A stretch of 64,000 bases of DNA from Nonomuraea wenchangensis (GCF_900111685.1 NZ_FOHX01000003.1:564960-628959); one strand, 5' to 3'. Shown: positions 16,921-24,849, counted from the stretch's first letter. Notes: generated from the sequence alone by a model not told the origin. A program made the numbers and translations.

Positions 16921-17211
16921 ATAGGCCCAGGTTAGCGACAGAGACGGTCTCGGACGAGACAAAGAGGAGACGAACAGAGACGGGTCGATCACAGACGGTG
17001 CTCGGGAGCGATCGAGACGTGACAGTTGCTCGGGCAATTCTCGTTCCATGACTGCGCCGTGTAACTCCTGCTCAGGCCGGGGCTGGAAATACATCAGCCT
17101 CCGCCGGACCGTGGTGGTGGCCGGGAACAGCTCAGACGATGTCGCTGCGGACGACCGGCACCGTGATGACTGCTGGCGGTGCAACGGAACCGGGCGGGCG
17201 GGTGCGTCGCT
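16921..17211. other. Divergent promoter region
   Basis: A 291-bp gap between the minus-strand HTH gene and the plus-strand gene at 17,212. It is locally rich in GAGACGG/GAGACAAAG words around 16,940-16,990. No gene or clear operator could be assigned. Confidence 0.4.
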
Positions 17212-17502
17212 GTGAAGATCTATGTCGGCTGTTTCGCGCCTCACGTCGGTCCGCCTCGTCCGAACCAGATGCGCTTGGTTTGGCGTGAGGTTGCTCGCGA
17301 GCAAGATCCTCCGCGCGTGGTCGAGTACACCTGTGGTTGCGAGGACACGTTTTACGAGCTGTGCCGCGAGGCCGGCCTTGCCTACATCCGCCGGATCACC
17401 CGTCTCGACGGAGCGGTGCAGGCGATCCACGAGACGTATCGCTGGCGGTGCAAGGAGACGCACGAGGTCTGGATCGCCCTTCTCAACGGCGAGGCCCAGT
17501 AA
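17212..17502 (+). CDS. Small cysteine-containing AICE protein
   Basis: A 96-residue protein (GTG 17,212; a GTG at 17,179 is possible). It begins VKIYVGCFAPHVGPPRPNQM and has Cys residues in VVEYTCGCEDTFYELCREAG and YRWRCKETHEVWIALL. The spaced Cys residues suggest a zinc-binding fold. Similar small genes occur beside regulator genes of Streptomyces mobile elements, as I recall. The function is unknown. Confidence 0.6.
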   Translation: MKIYVGCFAPHVGPPRPNQMRLVWREVAREQDPPRVVEYTCGCEDTFYELCREAGLAYIRRITRLDGAVQAIHETYRWRCKETHEVWIALLNGEAQ

Positions 17503-17655
17503 GCGGGCGCGGCGGTCGGCGAGTACAGGGGTGCCAGGCCGTCGCGTCTTGGTGCTGGTGGAGGGACTGTCTGTTGCGCAGTCAGATGGTCCTCCGCCAG
17601 TCCGTACGCTTCCTGAAACAGAGAGGAAGACAGGGCGTCCATCTCCAATTACGCT

Positions 17656-17672
17656 TGACGACAAGTCGAGTT
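17656..17672 (-). promoter_or_regulatory. Candidate GntR operator at its own gene
   Basis: The minus strand reads AACTCGACTTGTCGTCA. Thirteen of 17 positions match the site at 18,879-18,895. It lies 14 bases before the GntR start at 17,687, where a bound repressor would block its own expression. Confidence 0.6.
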
Positions 17673-17686
17673 GTTGGATGGTCGTC

Positions 17687-18418
17687 ATGTCCTCTGAAGA
17701 GTTCGCGCCACCGAAGTATGCCCAGATCGTGCAGACGATCAGGCAGAAGATCGCGGACGGGACCTATCCGCCCGGCTCCCTGCTGCCCTCCGAGACGCAG
17801 CTTGTCCGCGAGTTCAAGGTGAGCCGGCCGACCGTCGTCCGCGCTCTCCAAGTGCTCCAGCTCCGTGGAGTCATCGAGCGTGAGCACGGCAAGGGGTCCT
17901 TCGTGAAGGCTGCCCCACCGGGCGCGTCCAACCAGAACTCACGTCCAGGTCGGGCCGTTCTGGACCGGGTGGAAGCGGACGAGAACTGTGCGGTCATCGA
18001 GGCTGGAACGCTAGCGGCTACCGGCGCGGTCGCCAACCTGCTGGACGTGCCAGAGGGGTCCACGGTAATGCGGCGCCGTGTTCTCTTTCGCGATGGCGAG
18101 CGGCCGACTGACCTGTTGACCGTGTGGTGTCCGGCGCATCAGGCAGAGGGAACGGACCTCGGCGAGACAGGGCCGCTCACCGCCGGCATCAGGGAGCATC
18201 TATGGGCGAGCAAAGGCGTCAAACTTCAGCATGTTGTCGAGCGGCTGAATGCTCGGCATCCGTCAGCCGACGAAGCCAAGCTCATGGAGGTCCGCAGGAC
18301 GACACCCGTCCTCGGTGTGCTGGCGAGTGTGTTCAATGGAGGAGGGCGGCCCGTGCTCGTCGTGGACCTGGTGCTCCCCGGTGACCTCCACGAGCTGGAA
18401 GACTCTTACTCCCTATAG
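17687..18418 (+). CDS. GntR-family repressor (KorSA-like)
   Basis: A 243-residue regulator. The winged helix covers residues 5-75 (PPKYAQIVQTIRQKIADGTY, SETQLVREFKVSRPTVVRAL, GVIEREHGKGSFV); the C-terminal UTRA domain spans about 95-240 (EGSTVMRRRVLFRDGERPTD, VVERLNARHPSADEAKLMEV). In pSAM2, the GntR protein KorSA represses pra and its own gene to keep the element silent. The gene order here is the same, and matching 17-bp sites lie before this gene and before pra. ATG 17,687 is chosen; ATG 17,678 is the alternative. Confidence 0.85.
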   Translation: MSSEEFAPPKYAQIVQTIRQKIADGTYPPGSLLPSETQLVREFKVSRPTVVRALQVLQLRGVIEREHGKGSFVKAAPPGASNQNSRPGRAVLDRVEADENCAVIEAGTLAATGAVANLLDVPEGSTVMRRRVLFRDGERPTDLLTVWCPAHQAEGTDLGETGPLTAGIREHLWASKGVKLQHVVERLNARHPSADEAKLMEVRRTTPVLGVLASVFNGGGRPVLVVDLVLPGDLHELEDSYSL

Positions 18419-18419
18419 T

Positions 18420-18707
18420 TCAGAGCCCGTTTCTGCGGCGCTCCTGTTCCTGCTCCCAGGCCCGTTTTAGCGCCATGCGCCGCATTAGGGCTTTTTCTTC
18501 TGCCGTGGTCAGCCTATGTCTGGCTAGCTGCCGATTGCGCGCTTTGGCGACTTCGATCCACCGCGTCCCTCGCGCGCCTGGTGGCCGCATGGGTTCGTCG
18601 TCGGGCTCGCTCCTGATCGACATGTCGCGAGCGTGGTTCAGGTCGTACCGTAATTTCGAGATCTCGCACACTCCTTGCACGGTCCCATATCGGCGCGACT
18701 GCCACAT
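18420..18707 (-). CDS. Possible small basic protein
   Basis: A 95-residue frame beginning MWQSRRYGTVQGVCEISKLR and ending with a charged helix (EEKALMRRMALKRAWEQEQE). It stops one base after the convergent GntR gene. The helix looks protein-like, but no family is recognisable and codon support is modest. It could be a small AICE regulator or a spurious frame. Confidence 0.35.
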   Translation of the reverse strand: MWQSRRYGTVQGVCEISKLRYDLNHARDMSIRSEPDDEPMRPPGARGTRWIEVAKARNRQLARHRLTTAEEKALMRRMALKRAWEQEQERRRNGL

Positions 18708-18834
18708 GGTCCCCGCATGAGTCGTGGAGATCACGTGGAGTTGGTCGTCATTTAAACCGATCCAACTGTTATGCCGCAATGGCTTATGGATGGATTTGTT
18801 GCGACCTCGTAAAAGATCTTGAAAGAATCCCGCT

Positions 18835-18895
18835 AACTCGTGTTGTCAAGTCGCTGAGCTGCGGGTACCTTCATGACAACTCGACAAGACGAGTT
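18835..18895. promoter_or_regulatory. Paired GntR operators in the pra promoter
   Basis: Site 1 (18,835-18,851, plus) is AACTCGTGTTGTCAAGT. Site 2 (18,879-18,895, minus) is AACTCGTCTTGTCGAGT. They differ at two of 17 positions, face each other and precede the Pra-like gene; a further partial core (CGTCTTGTCG, minus) follows. The same motif lies before the GntR gene. The local DNA is AT-richer than its surroundings, as expected of a promoter. Confidence 0.7.
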
Positions 18896-18927
18896 AGCGA
18901 CAAGACGACTAGTTAGGAGCAAGCCTC

Positions 18928-19341
18928 ATGGCACTGCAAGGTCCCATCCCCGTCTCGTTCGACATGGTCTTCCCGCACGGCTGCTACATCGTGGGCGAGG
19001 TCGAGCCCGTCAAGGACTTCGAGGCCTCGACCAACGGGCGCTTCGTCCAGACCCGCGACAAGCAGAGCGGGGAGCTCGTCTGGCAGGTCAGCGTCATGGA
19101 CGCGGACCCGACGCTCAAGGCGGCCCAGAAGACCGTGTCCGTCAAGATCCTCAGCCCGGTGCAGCCGGTTCCTCCCGCTCCGATGGCGGGGATGCCGTTC
19201 ACGCCGGTCGAGTTCGACCAGATGACCGCCACGCCGTACGTCAACCAGGCCGGGAGGCTGGCGTACTCGATCAAGGTCCGCGAGATGCGGGCTCCTCGCC
19301 CGGCCGGTAAGGCGACGGCCGCTGCCAAGGACGCGGCGTGA
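18928..19341 (+). CDS. pra: Pra-like activator of AICE replication, integration and excision
   Basis: A 137-residue protein of the family annotated as plasmid replication, integration and excision activator in Streptomyces. Family features are the N-terminus MALQGPIPVSFDMVFPHGCY, EVEPVKDFEAS, WQVSVMDADPTLKAAQKTVS and PFTPVEFDQMTATPYV. In pSAM2, Pra switches on the rep-xis-int genes and is held off by KorSA. The ATG at 18,928 follows TAGGAGC. It heads the operon running to the integrase, with overlapping stops and starts, and its promoter carries two candidate GntR sites. Confidence 0.82.
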   Translation: MALQGPIPVSFDMVFPHGCYIVGEVEPVKDFEASTNGRFVQTRDKQSGELVWQVSVMDADPTLKAAQKTVSVKILSPVQPVPPAPMAGMPFTPVEFDQMTATPYVNQAGRLAYSIKVREMRAPRPAGKATAAAKDAA

Positions 19342-19616
19342 TGGGGCGGCGGAAGGCCCGTCCGGTCAGCACGATCGCCCTCAAGGCCGGCCAGGGCGCT
19401 GACGTGCGGAACCATCCGTATCCGCAGCGCTCGCCGGTCCTGGGGCTCGTCTTCGGCGGCACACAGGTGCTCGTCACCACCTCGGCCAATGATCACGTCA
19501 CCCTGGACGACGTCGAGTTCGCCCGGAGCCTGGCGCGCGAGGCCGCCATGTTCGCCGGTGCGGTGGAGCGCATGTTCCACGGCCTGCCGAACGGGCCGGG
19601 GGTGGCGGGTCGATGA
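19341..19616 (+). CDS. Small AICE transfer-region protein, 91 aa
   Basis: A 91-residue protein with RKARPVSTIALKAGQGADVR, a central LGLVFGGTQVLVTTSANDHV strand region and an Ala-rich helix SLAREAAMFAGAVERMF. Its ATG shares a base with the Pra stop (TGATG) and its stop overlaps the next start, so it is tightly coupled. Small genes of this place in AICEs are sometimes called spread (spd) genes. The sequence itself gives no function. Confidence 0.7.
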   Translation: MGRRKARPVSTIALKAGQGADVRNHPYPQRSPVLGLVFGGTQVLVTTSANDHVTLDDVEFARSLAREAAMFAGAVERMFHGLPNGPGVAGR

Positions 19617-19915
19617 CGCTCAGCCCGTACACCTACGTCACCGTCTCCATGCGTCCCGGTCAGCCGTCCCGGTTCAACGTCTCCTTCTGCTCGGCGGAGC
19701 TGCGGGTGCATGCCTGGCTCGGGGACACCGGCAAGCCCTGCCTCGACCTGAACACCTCGGACACGTCGGTGACCGTCTCGACCTCGGGGCCGGTGACCGA
19801 CCACGACGTGACCGTTGCTCGCGAGATCTTCAACGCCGCCGCGCGGTACCTGGCCGACTGCGAGCGGCTGCACTCCGGTCAGACGGACAAGGCCACCGGC
19901 AGCGAGGCGGCCTGA
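19613..19915 (+). CDS. Small AICE transfer-region protein, 100 aa
   Basis: A 100-residue protein starting at ATG 19,613, overlapping the previous stop. It is beta-rich (YTYVTVSMRPGQPSRFNVSF, AELRVHAWLGDTGKPCLDL), with a C-terminal helix TVAREIFNAAARYLADCERL resembling that of the preceding protein. The two may be distant paralogues. The function is unknown. It is cotranscribed with pra and tra. Confidence 0.7.
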   Translation: MTLSPYTYVTVSMRPGQPSRFNVSFCSAELRVHAWLGDTGKPCLDLNTSDTSVTVSTSGPVTDHDVTVAREIFNAAARYLADCERLHSGQTDKATGSEAA

Positions 19916-20003
19916 TGCTCAGCGGGGCCGCAGGAAGCGGCAACTTCCGGCGGCCCCTCGGTCTTCCGTACACACGCGACATGCTTGGAAGGACTTCACC
20001 CTA

Positions 20004-21413
20004 ATGTTCAAGAGGATGCCCGGCGACGAGCCGCACCGCATCGTCTCCACCACCCCTGACACGGCGGTGGTTTTCAAACCGGCCGTGGTGCAGACCCCGG
20101 CGATCATCACTCTGGTCATCTTCATCGCCCGGTTCGTGGCCGGCCTCTTTCGGCTGGCCTGGCGGCATCCCATCGCGCTGGCGGCCGTCGCCGTTCCTGC
20201 TGGGCTCTGCCTCACGTACGGCTGGCGCGTCGCGCTGCTGCCCGTCGTTCCGGCTCTTGTGGCCATGGGCGCCTGGGCGGTCCTCGACAGGCCGACGTTC
20301 CTGCGATGGGTCGGCTGGCGGCTGCTCGCCTTCGCACGCTGGTTCTGGATCTACCGGCGGCACTGGCAACCAGTCATGACCGTCGCCGGTCTCGCTCGGC
20401 ACATAAGCGGACGGGAGTACGTTCCGCGGCTGGTCAAGGTCACCTCCGACTCCTGGGCCGACAGGCTCACCGTTCGCATGCTCGACGGCCAGGCGGCCAA
20501 GGACTGGTCCGACAGGATCGAGAACCTGTCCCATGGCTTCGGGTCGGAGTCATGCCGTGTGGCGGTGGCCAAGGCTGGTCGGCTCGTGCTGACGTTCCCG
20601 CGTCACGATCCGCTGGCCGCGCCGATAGCAGCGCTTCCGATTCCGGGCACGCCGACCGTCGGGCCGGTCGAGATCGGCAGGCAAGAGGACGGTTCACCGT
20701 GGCTCCTACGACTGCACGGGACTCATGTCCTCGTCGCCGGTGCCACCGGGGCGGGCAAGGGCTCGATCATCTGGTCAGCGATTCGCGGGCTCATGCCTGC
20801 GATGCGTGCGGGCCTGGTCGAGATATGGGCGCTCGACCCCAAGCTCATGGAGCTGTCGTACGGCAAGGCTCTCTTCGGCGGTCGGTACGCGGCCGACCCC
20901 GCTGACTGCGCTGATCTGCTCGACGAGGCCGTGAGCGTCATGCACAAGCGGGCGGCTCGGTTCGCCGGGGTCCAGCGATCACATACGCCCACCCTCGACG
21001 ATCCCTTCGTCCTGGTCGTGGTCGACGAGGTGGCGTTCCTGACCGCCTACCAGTCCGACAGGCAGCTCAGGCAACGCATCTCCGCTGCCCTGGCCACGCT
21101 GACCACCCAAGGGCGTGCGGTCGGCGTCGGCGTCCTGGCGGCTCTTCAGGGCCCACGCAAGGAGGTCATGAACATCCGCAACCTGTTCCCCGACAAGATC
21201 GCCCTACGACTCGACGAGTCGGAGCAGGTGGACATGGTGCTCGGCGACGGGGCGAGGGATCGCGGCGCGCTGGCCGACCGCATCTCTCCTCGTCCGGAGC
21301 GGGGCGCAGGCGTCGGATATGTGCGGCTGGAGATCAGTCCCGATCCAATTCGCGTCCGTGCCGCGTACGTCTCCGACTACGACATCCGCGCGATGGCTGG
21401 TGAGGTCCGATGA
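20004..21413 (+). CDS. traSA: TraSA/TraB-type FtsK-like DNA translocase
   Basis: A 469-residue pump of the actinomycete mycelial-transfer type, which moves double-stranded DNA between cells as a hexamer. Two membrane helices lie near residues 33-52 and 55-92 (FRLAWRHPIALAAVAVPAGL). The P-loop is GATGAGKGS at residues 246-254, and Walker B is PFVLVVVDEVAFL. LATLTTQGRAVGVGVLAALQ and IALRLDESEQVDMVLGDGAR are typical FtsK motifs. ATG 20,004 has GGAAGG upstream. It is expected to act alone on a clt-like site, which I could not identify. Confidence 0.92.
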   Translation: MFKRMPGDEPHRIVSTTPDTAVVFKPAVVQTPAIITLVIFIARFVAGLFRLAWRHPIALAAVAVPAGLCLTYGWRVALLPVVPALVAMGAWAVLDRPTFLRWVGWRLLAFARWFWIYRRHWQPVMTVAGLARHISGREYVPRLVKVTSDSWADRLTVRMLDGQAAKDWSDRIENLSHGFGSESCRVAVAKAGRLVLTFPRHDPLAAPIAALPIPGTPTVGPVEIGRQEDGSPWLLRLHGTHVLVAGATGAGKGSIIWSAIRGLMPAMRAGLVEIWALDPKLMELSYGKALFGGRYAADPADCADLLDEAVSVMHKRAARFAGVQRSHTPTLDDPFVLVVVDEVAFLTAYQSDRQLRQRISAALATLTTQGRAVGVGVLAALQGPRKEVMNIRNLFPDKIALRLDESEQVDMVLGDGARDRGALADRISPRPERGAGVGYVRLEISPDPIRVRAAYVSDYDIRAMAGEVR

Positions 21414-21562
21414 CACTGGCTCACTTCCTCGACGGCCTTCGCTGCGCCCTGTGCGGCGCGCTGAATGCCCTCTGGCTCGACTCGCTGCGTGGCCTGGTCG
21501 AGTGCTCCGAGTGCGGACAGACCGCGCTCACGTCCCCAGAGATCGGAGAGGAGGCCCGTTGA
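21410..21562 (+). CDS. Small zinc-ribbon protein, 50 aa
   Basis: A 50-residue protein between tra and rep, starting MTLAHFLDGLRCALCGALNA and ending TALTSPEIGEEAR. The two pairs CALC and CSEC form a probable zinc ribbon. The start overlaps the tra stop (ATGA) and the stop overlaps the TTG start of rep (TTGA), which is strong evidence for translation. It may help Rep or Tra bind DNA, but that is inference. Confidence 0.7.
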   Translation: MTLAHFLDGLRCALCGALNALWLDSLRGLVECSECGQTALTSPEIGEEAR

Positions 21563-23127
21563 CCGACCGCAAGACTCCGCGAGCGATCCGCATGGCTCAA
21601 CCGCTCGCCCGTGACGTGGCCGAGGAGATCGCCAAGCTTCACGGCGTCTGCATCCGGCCCGTGGCGCTCAGGCGGCTCGACATGACGACCGGCAAGTCAG
21701 AGGTCGTCGATGTCCCGTGCGGCTCCCCGCTGGAGAGCAAGTGTCCTCCGTGCGCCAAGCGCAACCGGCAGCTCCGGATGGCGCAGTGCCGCGAGGGCTG
21801 GCACCTCGACGAGGAGCCGATCATCACGCCCGATGAGCCGACCGACGGGCAGCGCTGGCTTGTCGAGTTCCGGGCCGACATGCAGGCCAAGCGCGATGAG
21901 GAGGCAAAGGCCGGCGGAGACACCTCCGACCTGGACGCCGTGCTCACCGGGCTTGACATCGAGATCAACGAGGCCGGGATGCGCGGGAACGTGGTAGGCC
22001 GAACGAGCTCCAAGCGGGTCCGTTCGACGAAGCGCCGCCAGGACGCACCCGACCTGCCCAAGCGGAAGATGGCCAGCACCACCCTGGGCCGGACCTTCGA
22101 GGCGGCCGACGGCAGGACCTACCGTCCTTCGCTGTTCGTCACGCTCACCCTGCCGAGCTACGGCAAGGTCCTCAACGGCGCGCCCATCGACCCGGACGCG
22201 TACGACTATGTCCGGGCCGCTCGTGACGCGCTGCACTTCTCCAAGCTGGTGGACCGGTTCGTGCAGAACCTTCGCCGGGTCGCCGGCTACGACGTGCAGT
22301 ACTTCGCCACCGTGGAGCCTCAGAAGCGGCTCGCCCCGCATCTGCACATGGCCATCCGGGGCACCTCGCCGCGCGCCGAGATGAAGCAGATCGCGGCGGC
22401 GACGTACCACCAGGTCTGGTGGCCTCAGGCGGACGAAGCCCGCTTCGAGGGTGAGCACCTGCCCGTCTGGAACGACGGCACCGGCTACGCGGACCCCGAC
22501 ACCGGCGAGGTCCTGCCCACCTGGGACGAAGCTCTTGACCAGCTCGGCGACGAGCCTATGCACATGATCCGCTTCGGTGACCAGGTGGACGTGAAGGGTG
22601 TGCTCGCCGGGTCGCCGGACGCTGACCAGTGCATCCGGTATCTGTCCAAGTACCTGACGAAGAGCCTCGGCGAGACCTTGGACGGCCAAGCTCAGCGGGA
22701 GCACGCCGCCCGCTTCGTCGATGCGCTCCGCTACGAGCCGTGCTCGCCGACCTGCCCGAACTGGCTCCGGTACGGCGTGCAGCCCAAGAACGCCAAGCCG
22801 GGGATGGTTCCCGGATGCTGCCGGTCGAAGGCCCACAAGCCGGAACACCTCGGGTACGCCGGTCGCCGGGTCCTCGTCTCCCGCAAGTGGAGCAACAAGA
22901 CCCTCGCCGAACACAAGCAGGACCGCCGCACCTGGGTCCTGGAAGCGCTCGGCCAGGCCGACGAGCCCACCGCCCCGCACCGCTACGTCTGGCAGCCGGT
23001 ACGGCCCGGTGATCCCGATGTAGCTCCGATCGGCGTCCGGCTCCTCAGGTCCATCGCCGAACGGCAGCGATGGCGCGCTCACCTGAGACGGCTCGAAGAA
23101 CTTTCGGCAAATCCGCAGGCAGCCTGA
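21559..23127 (+). CDS. repSA: RepSA-type rolling-circle replication initiator
   Basis: A 522-residue initiator of the pSAM2 RepSA family, which nicks the double-strand origin and allows the excised element to replicate by rolling circle. The Cys-rich N-terminus CGSPLESKCPPCAKRNRQLR and RPSLFVTLTLPSYGKVLNGA are typical. The metal-binding HUH-like motif is KRLAPHLHMAIRG, with His261 and His263. QCIRYLSKYLTKSLGE carries the probable catalytic Tyr. The TTG start at 21,559 is chosen because GGAGAGGAGG lies right upstream and it overlaps the previous stop; ATG 21,592 is the alternative. Confidence 0.88.
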   Translation: MTDRKTPRAIRMAQPLARDVAEEIAKLHGVCIRPVALRRLDMTTGKSEVVDVPCGSPLESKCPPCAKRNRQLRMAQCREGWHLDEEPIITPDEPTDGQRWLVEFRADMQAKRDEEAKAGGDTSDLDAVLTGLDIEINEAGMRGNVVGRTSSKRVRSTKRRQDAPDLPKRKMASTTLGRTFEAADGRTYRPSLFVTLTLPSYGKVLNGAPIDPDAYDYVRAARDALHFSKLVDRFVQNLRRVAGYDVQYFATVEPQKRLAPHLHMAIRGTSPRAEMKQIAAATYHQVWWPQADEARFEGEHLPVWNDGTGYADPDTGEVLPTWDEALDQLGDEPMHMIRFGDQVDVKGVLAGSPDADQCIRYLSKYLTKSLGETLDGQAQREHAARFVDALRYEPCSPTCPNWLRYGVQPKNAKPGMVPGCCRSKAHKPEHLGYAGRRVLVSRKWSNKTLAEHKQDRRTWVLEALGQADEPTAPHRYVWQPVRPGDPDVAPIGVRLLRSIAERQRWRAHLRRLEELSANPQAA

Positions 23128-23139
23128 GAGGAGGAGATC

Positions 23140-23346
23140 TTGGACCAACTGTTCACCGTCCCGGAAGCGGCCGAACTGCTCAGCACCTCGGTTCGCTTCG
23201 TCCGCCGGCTGATCGCTGAACGCCGGATCGAGTTCGTGAAGGTCGGGCGGCACGTCCGCATCCGAGAGTCCGCACTGATCGCCTTCGTCGTCGCCGGGAC
23301 CGTCGCGCCCATGACGACCTTCGACGCAACCGGGAGGGCCGCCTGA
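23140..23346 (+). CDS. xis: Excisionase-like helix-turn-helix protein
   Basis: A 68-residue MerR/excisionase-type protein: MDQLFTVPEAAELLSTSVRF then VRRLIAERRIEFVKVGRHVR is the standard DNA-binding fold of AICE Xis proteins, followed by ESALIAFVV. The TTG start at 23,140 follows GAGGAGGA. Its stop shares a base with the integrase start (TGATG). It should bend attachment-site DNA so that the integrase catalyses excision. Confidence 0.88.
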   Translation: MDQLFTVPEAAELLSTSVRFVRRLIAERRIEFVKVGRHVRIRESALIAFVVAGTVAPMTTFDATGRAA

Positions 23347-24674
23347 TGGCGAACAAGGACAACCATCGCCGTTTCGGCAACATCCGCAAGCGGGAGTCTG
23401 GTCGGTACCAGATCCGGTATCTCGCACCGGACGGCCGGATGCGCACGGGCACCGAGACCTACGAACGCAAGTCCGACGCGGAACGGGCGCTGTCGCTCAT
23501 CGAAGCACAAATCATCAAGGGCGAATGGAACGATCCAGAGCGCGGCAAGATCAAGCTGCGCGACTACGCCGAGACCTGGATCGCTCAGCGCCCTGGCCTG
23601 CGTCCCCGGACCGTCGATCTCTATCGCTGGCTGCTCAAGAAGCACATCACGCCGTATCTCGGCAACGTCCAGATAGCCAAGATCAGCACAACGACCGTCC
23701 GGCAGTGGCGGGCCGATCTGCTCGGCAATGGTGTGTCGGTGAGCATGGCGGCCAAGGCGTACCGGCTGCTGCGGGCCGTGCTGATGACCGCCGCCGATGA
23801 CCGGGTCATCCCGCACAACCCGTGCCGGATTCGAGGGGCCGGCGACGAGCACGCTCAAGAACGGCCGGTGCTCACTGTCCCCCAGGTGTTCGAGCTGGCC
23901 GACCGGGTCGGGCTACGACCGATCGGCAACGTCCGCAAGATCAAGGACGGGGCGTACCGGCTGCGTTTTCAACGGTACGGCGCGATGCGAGCCCATACGG
24001 AAACCTTCCACACGCGTGCTGCCGCTGAGCGTGCACTGTGGAGGATGGCCATGGAGGGAAAGGCAGACTCCACCCAGGACCGGCGGTTCCGCGCGATGGT
24101 GCTGCTGGCCACGTTCGCGAGCCTGCGTTGGGTTGAGGTCAGCGCACTACGCCGGATGGATGTCGATCTCAAGGCGCGTACGGTCCGCGTCCGGGTCGCC
24201 TTCGTCGAGCGCTCCACGGGCGGGCTGGTGCTGGGGCCTCCCAAGTCCAAGGCCGGACGCCGGACGGTCGGCATTCCCCAGAGCATCGTCCCCGTCCTCC
24301 AGGAGCACATCAACACGTACGTGCAGGACGACCCGGCCGCCCTCATGTTCCCAGGGGCCAAGGGCGGCCCGATCCGCCGCAGCGGCTTCAACACCCGCAC
24401 ACGGTGGGTGGACGTCGTCACGGAGATGGGCCTGCCGGGGCTCCACTTCCACGACCTGCGCCACACCGGGAACATGCTCGCCGCGGAGTCCGGCGCGGGT
24501 CTCAAGGACCTCATGGCGCGCATGGGGCACGACAACGTACGGGCGGCCATGATCTACCAGCACGCGGTCAGAGGAGCCGACGAGGCGATCACCAACGCCA
24601 TCGATCGGCAACTCGAAGCACGTGACGATGACGACGACGAGGGCACAGCGGGCGTACTGGTCCCGGCAGGCTGA
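23346..24674 (+). CDS. int: Tyrosine integrase with duplicated arm-binding-like domain
   Basis: A 442-residue tyrosine recombinase acting on the tRNA-Gly 3' end 100 bases away. The N-terminal AP2-like domain (GNIRKRESGRYQIRYLAPDG, residues 11-55) is followed by the core-binding domain (60-160). A second copy (GNVRKIKDGAYRLRFQRYGA, about 197-245) is inserted at the start of the catalytic domain. Catalytic residues are Arg261 in ASLRWVE, HDLR with Arg372, the GH of ARMGHDN and Tyr404 in IYQHA. The ATG overlaps the xis stop. It is the last gene before attR. Confidence 0.93.
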   Translation: MANKDNHRRFGNIRKRESGRYQIRYLAPDGRMRTGTETYERKSDAERALSLIEAQIIKGEWNDPERGKIKLRDYAETWIAQRPGLRPRTVDLYRWLLKKHITPYLGNVQIAKISTTTVRQWRADLLGNGVSVSMAAKAYRLLRAVLMTAADDRVIPHNPCRIRGAGDEHAQERPVLTVPQVFELADRVGLRPIGNVRKIKDGAYRLRFQRYGAMRAHTETFHTRAAAERALWRMAMEGKADSTQDRRFRAMVLLATFASLRWVEVSALRRMDVDLKARTVRVRVAFVERSTGGLVLGPPKSKAGRRTVGIPQSIVPVLQEHINTYVQDDPAALMFPGAKGGPIRRSGFNTRTRWVDVVTEMGLPGLHFHDLRHTGNMLAAESGAGLKDLMARMGHDNVRAAMIYQHAVRGADEAITNAIDRQLEARDDDDDEGTAGVLVPAG

Positions 24675-24681
24675 TCAAGAG

Positions 24682-24703
24682 CTAATGGCCCGTTAATGGC
24701 CCG
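24682..24703 (+). repeat. Arm-type direct repeats at the integrase end
   Basis: CTAATGGCCCG (24,682-24,692) is directly followed by TTAATGGCCCG (24,693-24,703), just after the integrase stop. The same 11-mers occur in swapped order at 14,057-14,078 inside attL. They are likely integrase arm sites. Confidence 0.6.
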
Positions 24704-24731
24704 CGAAGATCGAATCAGTCGGGAAACTACT

Positions 24732-24769
24732 AAGGCCCGGGTCGGGATTCATGTCCCCACCTGGGCCTT
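24732..24769 (-). terminator. Element-borne terminator of tRNA-Gly
   Basis: Arms AAGGCCCGGGT (24,732-24,742) and ACCTGGGCCTT (24,759-24,769), with one G-T wobble, lie just beyond the tRNA 3' end. A related hairpin at 875-911 is probably the original one, so the AICE appears to supply a replacement terminator together with the tRNA 3' half. Confidence 0.65.
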
Positions 24770-24777
24770 CACCTTGA

Positions 24778-24819
24778 GAGCGGGTGACGGGAATCGAACC
24801 CGCGCTGTCAGCTTGGGAA
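24778..24819 (-). repeat. attR of the AICE within tRNA-Gly
   Basis: The 42 bases identical to attL at 13,931-13,972. They run from the anticodon loop to just past the tRNA 3' end, so integration rebuilds a complete tRNA and does not destroy it. Confidence 0.9.
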
Positions 24820-24849
24820 GCTGATGTTCTGCCATTGAACTACACCCGC
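24779..24849 (-). tRNA. tRNA-Gly, anticodon CCC
   Basis: A complete 71-nt cloverleaf on the minus strand. The acceptor stem is GCGGGTG/CACCCGC with discriminator U. The anticodon stem-loop is TCAGC-TTCCCAA-GCTGA with anticodon CCC at 24,815-24,817, and the T-arm is GCGGG-TTCGATT-CCCGT. CCA is not encoded. It reads Gly GGG codons. Its 3' half is the integration target of the AICE and of several lost elements. Confidence 0.95.

Noticed and set aside
21697..23427. 576-codon minus-strand frame opposite rep
   Set aside because: It mirrors the codon structure of rep and xis on the other strand, and its composition is typical of antisense frames in GC-rich coding DNA.
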